64,000 bases of DNA from Chaetoceros tenuissimus (GCA_021927905.1 BLLK01000019.1:434001-498000), one strand, 5' to 3'; numbered from the stretch's first letter, positions 29,863 to 42,555 are shown. Translations and numbers: made by a program. The notes: generated by a model from the sequence alone, not told the origin.

Positions 29863-32800
29863 ATGGCAGAAACAATTGATCCAGATAAGGAATCCTGGGC
29901 AGAGGTACAAGTAACACTCGGTCTAACAGCAATCACATCGACAATCTTTATAGCAGTGTTTGAAATTGCAAGACGTAACCCAGCCATCACACAAGTATTC
30001 GACCGAAGACGATACACCAAACCTCATCGGACACCCGCACCCCTCCTCCGTAAATCATTACTAGAATGGTTATTTTTAAGTAATGAACCGCGTTATTCTG
30101 AATTCAGTGATTTGGCACATATGCGAGATGTCATTGCCGAACGGAGAAAACAACGGCAGAAAAAATCTAGAAAATTTCCAAAATCGCATTCAACCAAAAG
30201 TTTACGAAGTAAAGGTGTGTCAGTGATGGATAGTGTTGCTTCACCTCATGATGAATATGATTCCGATGATGATTATGATTCCAAACCTAGTAACTCTAAT
30301 CCAGCCCTCAAACCGAGTGATACATTTATTCCCAAAATTGCAAATCACTCCGATGACGAAGAGAGTATGGAAGAGGTAGAAATTCATGCATCAGGTGCTG
30401 TAGAAGTTGTTTCTCAAAAATCTTCTCGTGGTCCTTTGAAAATTAAACAATCGTCACATTTAACTCCCGATGTTGTTGAAATTAGTGGAAGGAGATTACC
30501 CAAAGAAGTGGCGGAATGGGCCATTGCCAATGATTTATCAAATGAACAATTGGATCAATATGAATCGGCATTGATTCAACAAGAGAAAAATGATGAAGCG
30601 GAATTCTTTCGTAGAGTCAAGGCTATGAAATTGAGATATCGACAGACGGGGAATGTCATGGATGATTTACGATTGGCGCAGGATGAAGAAAATGGACAAG
30701 AGGAATATGTGGATAATCGGAAATTGACATTGCCGCATCGTCCTAGTCGATTGCGGTATTTGAATTTTCAACAGGGGGCATTGACGGGAAGGAGTAATGT
30801 TCCGAGTAGTCCACGTGTAAATTCTTTGAGTCCAAGATCTTTTTTCAAAAAGATTTGGAGTAATGCCAACTTGAATAGTCATGCAAGTCATACCACTCCG
30901 CATTCTGTGACTCAAGCATTTGATGATGATGTATACATGAATCGTCATTTGCAAACTACCATTATTGAAAAGAGACCATTGATTCAATCCGATCTCGAAT
31001 TGTTGAGATGTGTAGGATTGGATACCTTTGTCATGCTTCGTTTCTTGAGATTCTGCTTTGATGTCACCTTTTATCCTTTCTTGGTGTCACTCATGATTTT
31101 GATGCCGACTTACTACACGAATAATTTCAATGGTGTGGTATTTGATAATGATTTCATCATTGAGACACAAACAGATGGATATTTCCGCTTCACCATGAAT
31201 AGGCTTGAAACGAATTCTCCAAAGATATGGGTTCCTTTCGGATATACACTCTTGTTGGTTCTATTCATGTTGAGAAGGCACTGGTTGGAATGGGAAACAT
31301 TTATTGCATTGAGATTTGACTTTTTGGCAAATGGTGATGTAGAAAATGAACACAAGAAAGAAATTGAAGGCAGTTTCAGTTTCAAGTCTAGGCTCTTGTC
31401 CAATGAAAAGGATATGGTACAGTTACATTTAGATCAATATCGTAACTCATGTATTGTGGAGTTTATTCCAGAGTCGCATCGACGCGATGTTGATTTGTTC
31501 AACTTTTTTGATTCTCTATTCCCTGGCCAAGTGAAAAGAGCTGAGGTTGTTTTGAATGCAAGTAAACTGGCAAAAATTGTAAAGGAACGACAGACTCTTA
31601 TCGAACTATATGAGACTGTCTATGCAAAACATCAATATCAACAAAAGCAATATGTAATGAGACGAGATGGAATCATTGTTGATAAATGTGGACTCATGTA
31701 TTGTCTGAAATGTAAATGCTTCAAGAAAGAGCCAACCAGACCATTAGATCCAACTCTTACTCTTAATAAGAAATTCTGGTGCTGTGGCGGAAGAAAAGTG
31801 AAGGCTCTTCCTCATCTATTATCAGAAATCAGACGTTTAAATAGAGAAGCTGATAGAGAATTTGAAAAGATTGGTGCTACGAAAGATGAAGTCGAGGATG
31901 AAGAGCGCAAGAAGTTTAATTTTGATGCAAATCCAGCCCATTACTTGAAGGGAGTCGGTTCTGACTTGAAGAGTGATACTGGATTTGTCGAGTTTACAAA
32001 CCTCACGGCAAAGCAAAGTGCACTACAGTGTAACTTGACTGGAACAAATAGTCACTTTGTAACTGGATCTGCACCCGATCCTCGTGACATGCTTTGGGAA
32101 AATGCAACGGTGAAAAAGTCTTTCATCAACGTCAAGAGACTGCAATGCAACTTTCTCTTCTTTGTTGGGACACTTTTTTGGGCTGGAGTTGTTTCCCTAT
32201 TCACCGCAATTGCTGATATTGATAGACTGCCTACCATCATTCCTAGTTTCAAAGTACCCGAAGAGGATTCACTATTATACGTTGCTATCGAAGGATATCT
32301 GCCTGTAGTAATCCTTGAATTGATCATGCTGCCAGTGCCTATTATTATCAGAATCATTGCTACAAGATTCATTCGCTTCAAGACACATTCTGAGATTGAT
32401 AGCTATGTTTACAAGTGGCATTTTGCATATCGGTAAGTTTTATCCTATTTGAAGCTTTTTCTCTTGTCACGATATCATTTCTAACAAATGAGGCCAATAG
32501 TGTTGCAAACTTGATTATTATCATTGTTAGGCACCAAGTGCTGAAAACTTTCAAGTCTATCCTCCTATCCCCTACTGTCACCATCGGAACATTGACAGCA
32601 AGTTTAGCATATTCATCACAATTTTTCCTCAACAACATGCTTCTTGCTGCAGGAACAGAAACACTATTCGAACTTTCTCAATTGCCTCGAATCATTTCAC
32701 ATTTTATGATTCATAGATTTGTAACTATCGAGGCTACTTCTAGAAGAAAGATGGAGAAGCTGAAAGAAGCAATTTCATTGGAGTGGGGAGATATCATTCC

Positions 32801-33551
32801 AAAATTTATCTTTGCACTTTTAATTGCCGCCGTGTATAGTTCTGTTGTCCCAATTGTATCTGGAGCTTGTGCACTCTTCTTTTACGTCGCAACAAAAGTT
32901 TATACTCATCAAGCCTTATTCGTCTACGCACAGCCATACGAAGGAGGTGGAAAGCTAATGTATCAGTTGAATAGATCGGTATTGTCTGTGGTATACACTA
33001 CTATAAATGTATTTGCAGTATTATTGGCACTCAAAAAAGAGCGAGTAACTGCGATTGTTTTCGCTATCGTGATGAATGCTTTGACATTCCGTGTAGATCG
33101 TGAAATCAAGAAGAAGTTCATTACCCCCGGACTGACACTTGCTTTGACGAATGCAAGAATGATTGACGAACAAAACAAATTGGACGAGGATCGAGTCCAC
33201 CAATATCGTGAATACAGAAGAGCAAAGATTGCCAAAAGACGCAAAGAAGCACAATCAAAGTTTGTTGAATCCAAAACTGAAAAGCCATCTTTGTTAAACG
33301 TCGGTAGGTCTTCGAGTATTTTATTAGGAGCTCGCAAGACTGACGACTCGCCAATCAAAAGTAGACCAAAGGTCAAACGTACTAGATTCAATGCAACAGC
33401 TGATAAGAGTGTTGCTGGAAAGAGTATCGCTGCATTGGAAGATGATTCAGATTCGGATGATAGTATGGAGAATGATCAAGACTTTTATTTGTATCGTCAA
33501 CCGGAATTGAACAAGTCGATCTGGGAGACTAAGCCTCGATCTTACATGTAA
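29863..33551 (+). CDS. OSCA/TMEM63 (CSC1-like) mechanosensitive channel
   Basis: Exon 1 is 29863-32432, a 68-bp intron with a CTAAC branch box is 32433-32500, and exon 2 is 32501-33551; total 1206 residues. Landmarks: first helix (VQVTLGLTAITSTIFIAVFEIARR), PHRTPAPLLRKSLLEWLFL, DTFVMLRFLRFCFDVTFYPFL, two further helices, a cytosolic domain with RNSCIVEFIPESHRR, and then seven to eight C-terminal helices (exon boundary YKWHFAYR|VANL) up to a charged tail. Family members are osmosensitive calcium-permeable channels of the plasma or internal membranes. The segment between helix 1 and helix 2 is about 350 residues, longer than usual, and rich in Ser/Asp/Lys. Confidence 0.85.
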
Positions 33552-33711
33552 TGAGTTAACCTTGGATAGTTTTAGCATTTCTATTCATTTTCAGAATGTG
33601 AAAAGATTATTATTATTGGAAACTAAGTAACTATCATGTCTATGCTCGTGTGTCATTTCTTTTCAAATCGTTACAGATAGTCACGTGCTTATAATTCATT
33701 TTATAAAAAGT

Positions 33712-35085
33712 TTAAACCTTTCTAGGTGCCTCGAATGTAAAGACAGTTCCATCAGTACCATCAGGCTTTGTTGCAAATGCAGTCCAATCTTCATCAGCAC
33801 TAGCATTAATATTAATACTAGCCTTGTACCAATCCTTTCCAACATCACTATCACCTTCCGAGATTATAGTATCCCAAACCGCATCCGAATCTCTCTGAAT
33901 CCCCTTCAAAACTTCACTTCCATATGGACCTCCAGCATTCGCTTTGATGACTTGATCCACATTACCCGATTGAAGTGCTTCAATCCCTTCCTTCATTTCC
34001 CTCACCATACGTTTATCCACAGAAGTCTCAGCATGAGACAAATCATTAATGGTAAAATGCAACGCAAGCTTATTATATTCTTCCGAAGGAAAGAACGAAT
34101 CAACATAATGAAACATGGCAACATCCCTTCCACTCGTTTCCACCATGATATTCAAAGAAGAAGCTCTCGCCTGTTTCACGAGTAAAACACCCAAAATTTC
34201 CGATAGAGTCCTGTATCTACTAAAAATCGCCGCTTTGTAATTGGAATACTGTTGAATGATGGAAGAAGGTGGTTCTTTTTCAGAATCAAAATCATGAGAT
34301 AAATCCGTCATGGCATAAAGTTTTTGAAAATTATGATTGATGAGTGTAATAATCATATGATCCAATTGACGAAAGAATGAATTTTCCCCAGTAGGTAATG
34401 TATCAAGTGGGATATCTACAGAGTCTACATCTTGGTTAGAGGGATGTACCAATGCTTCACTGAGCAATGGTTGAAACCAAGGTTGGTAGACACTTGTCGT
34501 TTTGCGAATTCCATTCACTCCCGTCACGAGTATAGCCCACGGTTTGCCTTCTTTTCTACTAGAAGCATAATCGGAAGCACCATTCCAATTTCCTTCCTGA
34601 ATCACTCTGGAAAAGATTTGTTTGAATTCTGGAGATAATTCACCCGATGTATCACCCTTTAAAAGAATATCATTCAAAGTTTTCGCAGATTGTTCTGTTT
34701 TGGACCAATCTTTATGAGATAAATGTGCCACTGCTTCAATTAATTCCTTTAGTGCATCAAGTGAAATACCACAATTGTCAGGCATGACATTTTCAAAACT
34801 CCGAATGATTTCTTCAATTTCATCTTTTGTAAAGGGTGTAGCATCTTTGGCTTTTTGATTCATTTCTTGAGAGAGTTGTTCAATGTTGAGATTTTCAATA
34901 TCTAAATCATGAATGGAGAGTGATGATTCATTCTTGGTTGCTTGATAGCGTGCTGTTCTAGATGCTGTCGATGCTGTCGATGTAGTAGGTTTAGATGATG
35001 ACATGATGAATGCGTGAGTGTAGAGGGAGGATGTGAAGCAACTACCAATGAGTAAGCCGAGTGTCGTTTTGGATACTATTGTCAT
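33712..35085 (-). CDS. Plastid-targeted P-loop (zeta-like kinase) protein
   Basis: 457 residues from the ATG at 35085. Residues 1-26 are a signal peptide ending THAF (AF junction), followed by a Ser/Thr/Lys transit-like stretch, the diatom plastid signature. Central P-loop: WAILVTGVNGIRKTTSVYQP at about residue 182 (GxNGxxKTT), as in zeta-type and related nucleotide kinases. Downstream are RTLSEILGVLLVKQARASSL and NIMVETSGRD, a Walker-B-like strand in the expected place, and FTINDLSHAETSVDKRM. Substrate unknown. No partner gene is linked. It is intact and appears to be an ordinary organellar protein. Confidence 0.65.
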   Translation of the reverse strand: MTIVSKTTLGLLIGSCFTSSLYTHAFIMSSSKPTTSTASTASRTARYQATKNESSLSIHDLDIENLNIEQLSQEMNQKAKDATPFTKDEIEEIIRSFENVMPDNCGISLDALKELIEAVAHLSHKDWSKTEQSAKTLNDILLKGDTSGELSPEFKQIFSRVIQEGNWNGASDYASSRKEGKPWAILVTGVNGIRKTTSVYQPWFQPLLSEALVHPSNQDVDSVDIPLDTLPTGENSFFRQLDHMIITLINHNFQKLYAMTDLSHDFDSEKEPPSSIIQQYSNYKAAIFSRYRTLSEILGVLLVKQARASSLNIMVETSGRDVAMFHYVDSFFPSEEYNKLALHFTINDLSHAETSVDKRMVREMKEGIEALQSGNVDQVIKANAGGPYGSEVLKGIQRDSDAVWDTIISEGDSDVGKDWYKASININASADEDWTAFATKPDGTDGTVFTFEAPRKV

Positions 35086-35522
35086 AAGTTTGAACTAAGT
35101 GACAAGAGTGTTGGTTCTGCTGTAGTCACTTGTGTTGTTATAGATGAGATATAAAGTATTCAAATAGAAATAGAAAGCTTCTTGAAGAAGAAAGATCTAA
35201 TTGCATGTTCATGTAAATACGTAGAGCGTAGAGCATCGCCAATCTTTTTCTTTTTTGCATGTCTTGTGTCGTTCGTCACTGGTTGCATGACCCAAACAAC
35301 ATTTCTGCGACATGACTACACCCAAAGATACATGGATTATCGAAAAAAGTGGGGGCAAGACACACATCATTTTCTACCCTTTGCTTGGAACCGTTCCTTT
35401 TGCCTGCACTCTCGCATACAGACGCAACATACACACATCTTGTGTTTTCAATTACGGTATCTTTCACAAGAATACATTTCTATTCTCATCCCAAATAATA
35501 GAACCTGAACCCTTTATCCATC
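35086..35522. other. Divergent promoter region
   Basis: 437 bp between the plastid P-loop gene (minus) and SerRS (plus). No gene supported; open frames here lack ATG-led coding character. Confidence 0.4.
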
Positions 35523-36980
35523 ATGCCAATTGACATTAACGAACTTCGCGAATACAAAGGAGGAGACGTGGAAAAATGGCGTCAACACCAAGCAGCACGC
35601 TTCAAGCCAGCCGAATGGGTAGACGAAGTCATTGCCAAGGATGAAGAATGGAGAACCCAAACCAAACAACTAGACGAGATGCGTAAAAACCTCAACAAAC
35701 TTCAAAAGGAAGTCATTGCACCCAAGAAAAAGGCCAAGATTCCCTGTGATGAAGAAGTTGCACAAATGAAGGAAATGAAGAAAGACATCGAGACTTTGAA
35801 AAATCATTTGCCGGAAATTGCTGCGGAACGTGACTCTCTGTTGAATAGACTTGGAAACGTTGTTGATCCGGAGGTACCCATTTCCAAAGATGAAGATGAG
35901 GATAATCTCGTGATTAACCTCTTTCCGGAACCACTTGAGGCGGAGAATGCAGGAGAGAAACCGCTTCTGCCATGTCCTGCTGGAGTCCTCAAGTATACCC
36001 TACCTGATACCAAGCCATTGACACATGATGATTTACTCTGGCGTATTGATGGATATGAACCAGTCAGAGGACAGAATGTATCCGGTCACCGTGGGTACTT
36101 TCTCAAGAATGCGGGTGTACTCCTCAACCAGGCTTTGATTAACTACGGTATCGCCTTTTTGCGTAAAAAAGGATATGACATTCTTCAGCCGCCATTCATG
36201 ATGAAAAAAGATGTCATGGCCAATCTTGCTCAATTGGAAGATTTCGATGAACAATTGTACAAAGTATCTGGTAAAACGGATGATCCAGAGGGATCCTCTG
36301 AGAAATATTTGATTGCCACCTCCGAACAACCAATTTGTGCATACCATATGGGAGATTGGATCAAGGAAAACTCACTTCCAATCCGTTATGCGGGAATTTC
36401 CACTTGTTTCCGTAAAGAAGCGGGATCTTCTGGAAAAGATATCCGAGGAATCTTTCGTGTTCATCAGTTTGAAAAGATTGAACAATTCTGTTTGACTGTG
36501 GATGATTTTGAAGAATCCCAAAAGGAACAAAAGAAAATGTTGGCTGCTGCTGAAGAATTTTATCAGAGTCTTGGATTTCCATACCGTGTTGTATGTCTTG
36601 TTTCTGGTGAATTGAATGATGCTGCTGTGAAAAAGTATGACTTGGAAGCATGGTTCCCTGGTCAACAGGCATACAGAGAGTTGGTGTCTTGTTCCAACTG
36701 TACAGATTATCAGGCGAGAGGAGTTGGAACCAGATGTGGACAGAAAAAGGCAAAGGGTGATGATGCTTTGAAGGAGAGAGCTAGTTATGTTCACATGTTG
36801 AACTCTACCCTTTGTGCTACTGGACGTGGAATCTGTTGTTTGTTGGAGAACTACCAGACTGAAGATGGAGTCAAGGTACCTGAAGTACTTCAGCCATTCA
36901 TGGGAGGAATTGACTTTTTGCCATTCAAAAGAGGCCCTATGGAGTTGAGCAAGGGAGAAAAAGGAAAGCAGAAGAAGTAA
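35523..36980 (+). CDS. SARS1: Seryl-tRNA synthetase, cytosolic
   Basis: 485 residues, single exon, ATG in a TCATC-ATG context. Order: N-terminal coiled-coil tRNA-binding arm (about 20-110, KLQKEVIAPKKKAKIP), class II catalytic core with motif 2 GISTCFRKEAGSSGKDIRGI (about 289) and motif 3 region GRGICCLLENYQTEDG (about 434) then VPEVLQPFMGG. It charges tRNA-Ser with serine. The Lys-rich C-terminus (KGEKGKQKK) and lack of a targeting peptide indicate the cytosolic form. Confidence 0.97.
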   Translation: MPIDINELREYKGGDVEKWRQHQAARFKPAEWVDEVIAKDEEWRTQTKQLDEMRKNLNKLQKEVIAPKKKAKIPCDEEVAQMKEMKKDIETLKNHLPEIAAERDSLLNRLGNVVDPEVPISKDEDEDNLVINLFPEPLEAENAGEKPLLPCPAGVLKYTLPDTKPLTHDDLLWRIDGYEPVRGQNVSGHRGYFLKNAGVLLNQALINYGIAFLRKKGYDILQPPFMMKKDVMANLAQLEDFDEQLYKVSGKTDDPEGSSEKYLIATSEQPICAYHMGDWIKENSLPIRYAGISTCFRKEAGSSGKDIRGIFRVHQFEKIEQFCLTVDDFEESQKEQKKMLAAAEEFYQSLGFPYRVVCLVSGELNDAAVKKYDLEAWFPGQQAYRELVSCSNCTDYQARGVGTRCGQKKAKGDDALKERASYVHMLNSTLCATGRGICCLLENYQTEDGVKVPEVLQPFMGGIDFLPFKRGPMELSKGEKGKQKK

Positions 36981-37461
36981 ACAATTGGATGTCATGGATG
37001 AATTATCATGAGTCTTTGAGAACAGTTTCTTTATGGAAATCATTTGAGATCAGAATAGAATTATCAAGACATCAGTCGTGCCTACTATAGATTCTTTGTA
37101 AAGTCTACAAGAATGAATCGTTTTTATTACTTATCGAATGTTATTCATAGTCTTGATTACTTTTGCAGTTAGTGTGGTACATTACCCACACTCACCTTCA
37201 TGACGCAGATTACTTGGAAATCGTTATTCTTTTTCTATCAGTCGGACCCTACCATTAATGATGCGTGTCAATTGACACTTGTACGACAGAACTTTGTCTC
37301 AACACGAATGGAAACTTCAACGCTTACGTATTATTTTTTACTTCTCGTTTCAATACCCAAAAGTTGCAAAAGATATCTGTAAAAGTTAATCCTCTATTTC
37401 AGATAAGTTGCTTCCAAACTAACCTTCATAAACGTCTATAGCAACAGAGTAAGCTCCCTGT
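36981..37461. other. Gene-free spacer
   Basis: 480 bp between SerRS and the first helicase-like gene. No supported gene, RNA or repeat. Confidence 0.45.
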
Positions 37462-40400
37462 ATGTCAGTACAAAAGAGAATGGGGAAATCATCAAGATCA
37501 GCCCGCAAGAAACAGAAAAATGTTTCTCAAACAGCAGCAACAAATAAGAACATTAACATGCCGGACGAGGATTTCAGAAACATTAGACACAGACCAGTAG
37601 GAGACAGAACAGATGATCCTGAGGCATTAAAAATAGATGAATCTAATGCAATCTTCACACAAGGATTGAGACTGGCAAGAAAAGGAAACTTTGCAGTCGG
37701 TGCAGAGAAAATTGCACAAGCTTTTTTACTACACGAAGAGGGTATCAAGTACTTTCCCATTCATCAAGTTTCCAATTTCCATGATGTCTCTATGGATCAT
37801 GGATTCTTACTCAAAATGATACAACATAAATCAGTCAATGATTTGGTTTGTAAAATATTGCATATCATTCCTGGTATATGTCATGAGAGCTGTATCAAAG
37901 ATAAACGATGTACACAGCAGAATTTAATGGCTCGAGCTATGAAAGAAACAGAGAGTATTTTACAAATGATTGAAAATAAGCAATCATTTCCATTATTTGA
38001 AATCTTTGGTAGAAAAATTACGAGAAAGAAATTCTTGTACTTTCAAGGGTCCATTTATAGCAGTATTGGGAATCGACAGTATGCTGATAAATGTTATACT
38101 TCTGTACTGCAAATTGATCCATCGTGTTTAAAAGCTAGAACAAAACGAACCATTCTGCGGCAAAATTTTGAAACGATTTCAATAGAAGATTCTTACAAAG
38201 AAATGAAAGAGCTTGTAGAATTAATGCATCCGGATTGTGTAGATCTAGAACAGGTATGCTCTACAATTTCATTTTTAGCACTCAAATTTCCGAAACTTGG
38301 TAATTTGCAAGAAGTGAGACTTTACTTTGACAAATTTGTCGAAGCTTTAGAGCGCAAGAGGAATATTTATACACATAAGAAGTTTCCTAATCCGAGAGTG
38401 AATGAGATGAGAAGGATGCTTGCCGATGAGAAATTTATGAAAGCTCGTCGGGACATGGACGAGAATATGAAGAGTGTGATTCTTCCAGACCAAACTGTCA
38501 CAGTCGAGTATCCTGATAAGTTTTCCTTCTCGTGCATGTACACACTTCCGGATAGATCCCCGTCTCTGTTTTCTTGTGTGAGGTGTAGGACAGTTCTTAC
38601 CGACCCCAAAAAATATGGAAAATGCCAGTATTGTATGTGTGTATATTTTTGCAATCAGAAATGTTTTGACGCGGATAAATTTGATCACAAACCTATGTGC
38701 TTTGCCATCCAATCCTGCAAGAAAACTCAAGAGGCGAGATTTGAATTAGATCAAGGATTGTTTGAACTCGACCACCAACTTGGAGATTTGAATGATCTCG
38801 AGAAACTTGGAGATTTAAATGATCTCGGGAAACTTGGAGAATTGAGTAACGGATGGTTCGGCGAAATAGAACCATCTCCGGATGTACCTACCACTTTATC
38901 CAAGTCTACCGTTAAAACTGGACTTGATGAATCTAATTCCAGTAAAGAGGACATGGACAAAAGGCAAGAATTACAGCCTGGATCTTCTGATCTTCAGCAT
39001 TTAGATGGGAGTAAAAAAGAGACACTACCAGATTCGAAAGCCAAAGATACACAAAGTTCCATAATTCAAATACAAAGTTTTTTCAGAGGAATACTCACAA
39101 GAAAATTGAAGCTTTCTCAGGAAGTTGCTCATTTATCAGATTTCCGACGATTCTACAAGCGATGGGGGTCATGCTTTGCGCCAGCAATACTTGCCGATAG
39201 TAAAGACATTGACTGGGCAGCATTGAAAGAGAAGCAAGCATTCATCCGTCGCCAAGATATATTATTACAAGATGACGACAGCAAGGATACAAAACAAAGG
39301 CTTGATGATGCTATGACTCTCGCACTGACAAGCGGTACTGAATGTCATGAATCCGATTCAAACATTGAAACTGAAGAGATTGAGTACAAATTTGGGCCAA
39401 CATATAACGATGGGCCAAGAAAAGTAGTCCGTAAAATACATCTCACTGCAGATACTGAGAAATGGCTTCGTACTTGCGATAGCAAATACAGAGACTTCTT
39501 CATCAGAAGAATCAAACAGCTAGCATCTGGAGATACCTCGCGCATACTAAGAAAACGACTAAAGGGAAGTACAAGAACAATATACGAAGTGTATCTAGAA
39601 CAAAAGAGCGGCTTTCGTATCTTATGGACCGAAGAAGGTGATCAAGTCCTGATTTGGTATGTAGCCAAGCACAAGAATGTATCGAGGCTCATCAAGCTCA
39701 TCGATGACTCGAGGAACAGAAGTAATAGAACAAGAGTGTATATTGATGATGTTGAAGGGCTTGATGATATCAATGCTTCCATAATGAAGAATAATAAAGA
39801 CCGAAAAGAGATTCTCTTGGATCCACTAGGTAATGTGCCTCTGAAGCGTTATGAAGTCACAATCGATAACATTGATGAGTTGTCTACAGGGGAATGGAAG
39901 TCTTGTCTAGTCTTGACTGAAGAGGAACGAGATGTAGTCGAAACAAAGGGAACAGTGCTACTGCTAGGACGAAGTGGTACAGGTAAGAACTGAGAAAGTT
40001 ATTACGTTTAAACTTGTACTATTTGGATTCTATACTCATGCATACTCCTTTACATGAAAGGCAAAACCATATGCATCTGCAATAGAATGGAGTATGATAG
40101 ACAGATACATAAAGAACGTGCTAAATTCACACAGCTCTTTGTTGCTCGATCTGCAAAGCTATGTAGGTATGTCGAAGGTATAGTTGGTAGTAGAGATGGC
40201 TGTCAAATGGTTACCTTCCATGACCTACGAGATCTGTTAGAGAATGAGCTGCCAACACATGAGAATATTCAATTTGACTATTCTAATAGGAGTAACAAGT
40301 ACATGGATTTCTTCAGATTCAAGAAGGAGATGTTTAGCAATGGAGCAGAAGATATTGATCCTCTAGTTGTCTGGACCAATATCCGATCTTTTATCAAAGG

Positions 40401-42346
40401 ATCAATAGAGGCCTTGAGAAGTGAGAGAGGATATCTATCCAAAGAAGAATACTTGGCATTCGGCAAGAAGCGATGTAGGTTCAGTGAAGAGCAAAGGGAG
40501 ACAATCTACGACATCTTTCAAAGGTACCAAGAGTTCATGGATGCAAATGCGTTATGGGATGAGAATGATCGTATCATAGCGTTGCTGCGACGTCTGAAGC
40601 TAGCTCGAGAAGCCAATCCTGAGCTGTTGCATAATGATTGCAAGACTTGGGCAAAGTTTGATAAAGTGTATGTCGATGAGGTACAAGACTACACTCAGGT
40701 CGAGATACTTTTGTTTTTCATGCTGGGAGGAGCAGGTAATCTATTTCTAGCTGGAGATCCTGCTCAGAATGTAGCAAGAGGAGTCGAGTTTCGTTTTGCA
40801 GATATTAGATCGGTTGGATATTATGTAGCTGGGAATGATGAAGGGAAGAAGGAACTCATACCTCAGGTAAGTCTCTTGAGCCTTGAGGAATTGTATGTTT
40901 TTGAGTACTACGAGGTGTCACTTATCTTTCTCTAGAAACCGAAGATGGTGAACATCAATTTCCGCTCACATGCTGGAATATTACAGTGCGGTAAGTACTT
41001 TAATTCGAGTGTGGTTTGACTTTTGTAAAAGTCTTGTGACTCTAATATTTTAAAACTGTTATCAAAGCTGCCTCCATTCTAGCGGAGATGTTTCATCATT
41101 TTCCAGATAGTGTGAAAATGCTGAAGAAGGATGCTGGTCTTTTTCAAGGACCAAGACCTGAAGTCTTACCAGCCGTAGATGCTTCATTGCTACAAGATCT
41201 AACTAAGTCCAAATTGAATGGAGTTGTAGTGTTGACTCATGATGAGAATGTGGAACAAGTGAAGAAGAAGCTAGGTGGTTATGAGCTTGTGTATGGTATT
41301 CGTCATTGCAAGGGGCTCGAGGTAAGTTTACAAGACTAAGATGGCCTTTATACCTTTGCCTTTCGTATCTTACACACATCTTATTGCTTTTCTAGTTCAA
41401 ATCAGTGATAATCATGGATTTTTTTTCCAATATATCGTCAGATCTTCAGACTCCATGGAAAGAAATGCTTCTACACAGAGCTGACAATCTTTACAGCAAT
41501 AATTTTGCACTACAGTATCCAGAGATCGAGGCTCAGCTGAAACTATTGTATACAGCAGTCACACGCTGTATAGAACGATTGTTTTTCGTTGAGGAGACAT
41601 CATCAAAAGCTGGTGATGCATTCATTCGATGGAGTACTACAACCTCAGTTACACCTTTCGATCCACATGATAAGATAGACAAAGCTATAGCCACATTGAG
41701 CGAGTGTACAAATATCGAGAGTATGGGTATGAATCGCGATGAATGGTTAGCAGCTGGACTTAGCAATGCTGAGGCTGCTGATGCGGAAGAATATGACTTT
41801 GAGAATAAATGTAGTTTCTTGAAGAAAGCAGTGTATTGTTTTGAGCAGGGTCGGCATGATTTGTTCGTTCGAAAGGCGAAGGCACAACTAAGGAGTATAG
41901 AGTTACGTATGAAGGTATTGGATATCACTGTTGAGGATTTAGAAGTGCTTCGCCAGATTGAAAAAGAAGCTTTGTGCATCATACGCGGACTGTTAGAGGC
42001 TGATATGGGATCAGAAGTGTTGGAGTTATGTAGAAGTTTGAGAGGTATCATGAATGATTTGTATCCATCTTCTGACTTCCTTCAGAGGTATCTCGTTATG
42101 AATGTGCAGTCAATTTGTGCATCACAAAGAAAGATAGAAAGAGAGCTATGTGATCAAAATGAACTGCTTTCGAAGCCATCAGCTCAGGAGTCACCAAGAG
42201 AGTCAATTTCTGAATGTGCAGCTGATAAAAAATGTCAAAAGATGAAGCAGAAGGAAACGAATTCGAAAAGGCAAAACCTTTGGACAATAGTCCTTGTTCA
42301 GTTGTTCAAAGTTTATTTTCATCGGTTGAATTTTTATCTGATTTAG
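37462..42346 (+). CDS. MYND-IQ-UvrD helicase of TRANK1 type (paralogue 1)
   Basis: Exons 37462-39982, 40061-40866, 40936-40990, 41068-41321 and 41396-42346 (introns 78, 69, 77 and 74 bp) join in phase. Order: basic N-terminus, TPR-like helices (about 60-300), MYND zinc finger (CVRCRTVL...CQYC...CNQKCF...C, about 372-412), acidic linker with LGDLNDLEK duplications, IQ motif (IIQIQSFFRGILTRKLK, about 532), RelE/ParE-like segment (about 665-755), then an SF1 helicase: GRSGTGK|T Walker A split by intron 1, VDEVQDYTQ Walker B, LAGDPAQNVARG, NFRSHAGIL, KGLEFKSV, LYTAVTRC. These blocks match TRANK1/UvrD-type helicases. Function unknown. The last 30 or so residues may be out of frame: a better continuation (DNSPCSVVQSLFSSVEFL) runs in another frame to 42555. 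Confidence 0.85.
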
Positions 42347-42555
42347 AGGATACATTTCGAGCTACTGACGCGAATTATACTTATGCATCAGCGAATCCTC
42401 AGGAAGAATTCATGCATGTCAACAAAACTTCCATCACTACTCGTGACGAAGTCTCCCTCGATTTTGACGACGAATCCAATGTAGAAAATGAAACATCAGG
42501 TGGTAAAAGCCTAGTAGATTCGTTGCGGGAACTTTTTGTCTTACCAATCACATAA

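Noticed and set aside
31113-31403. Antisense frames within the OSCA gene, and similar shadows within SerRS, VSR and the helicase genes
   Set aside because: All lie opposite well-supported coding exons and have no motif or splice support of their own.
35182-35508. 108-codon plus-strand frame upstream of SerRS
   Set aside because: Leader-region frame lacking conserved motifs, in the divergent promoter, more likely 5' UTR.
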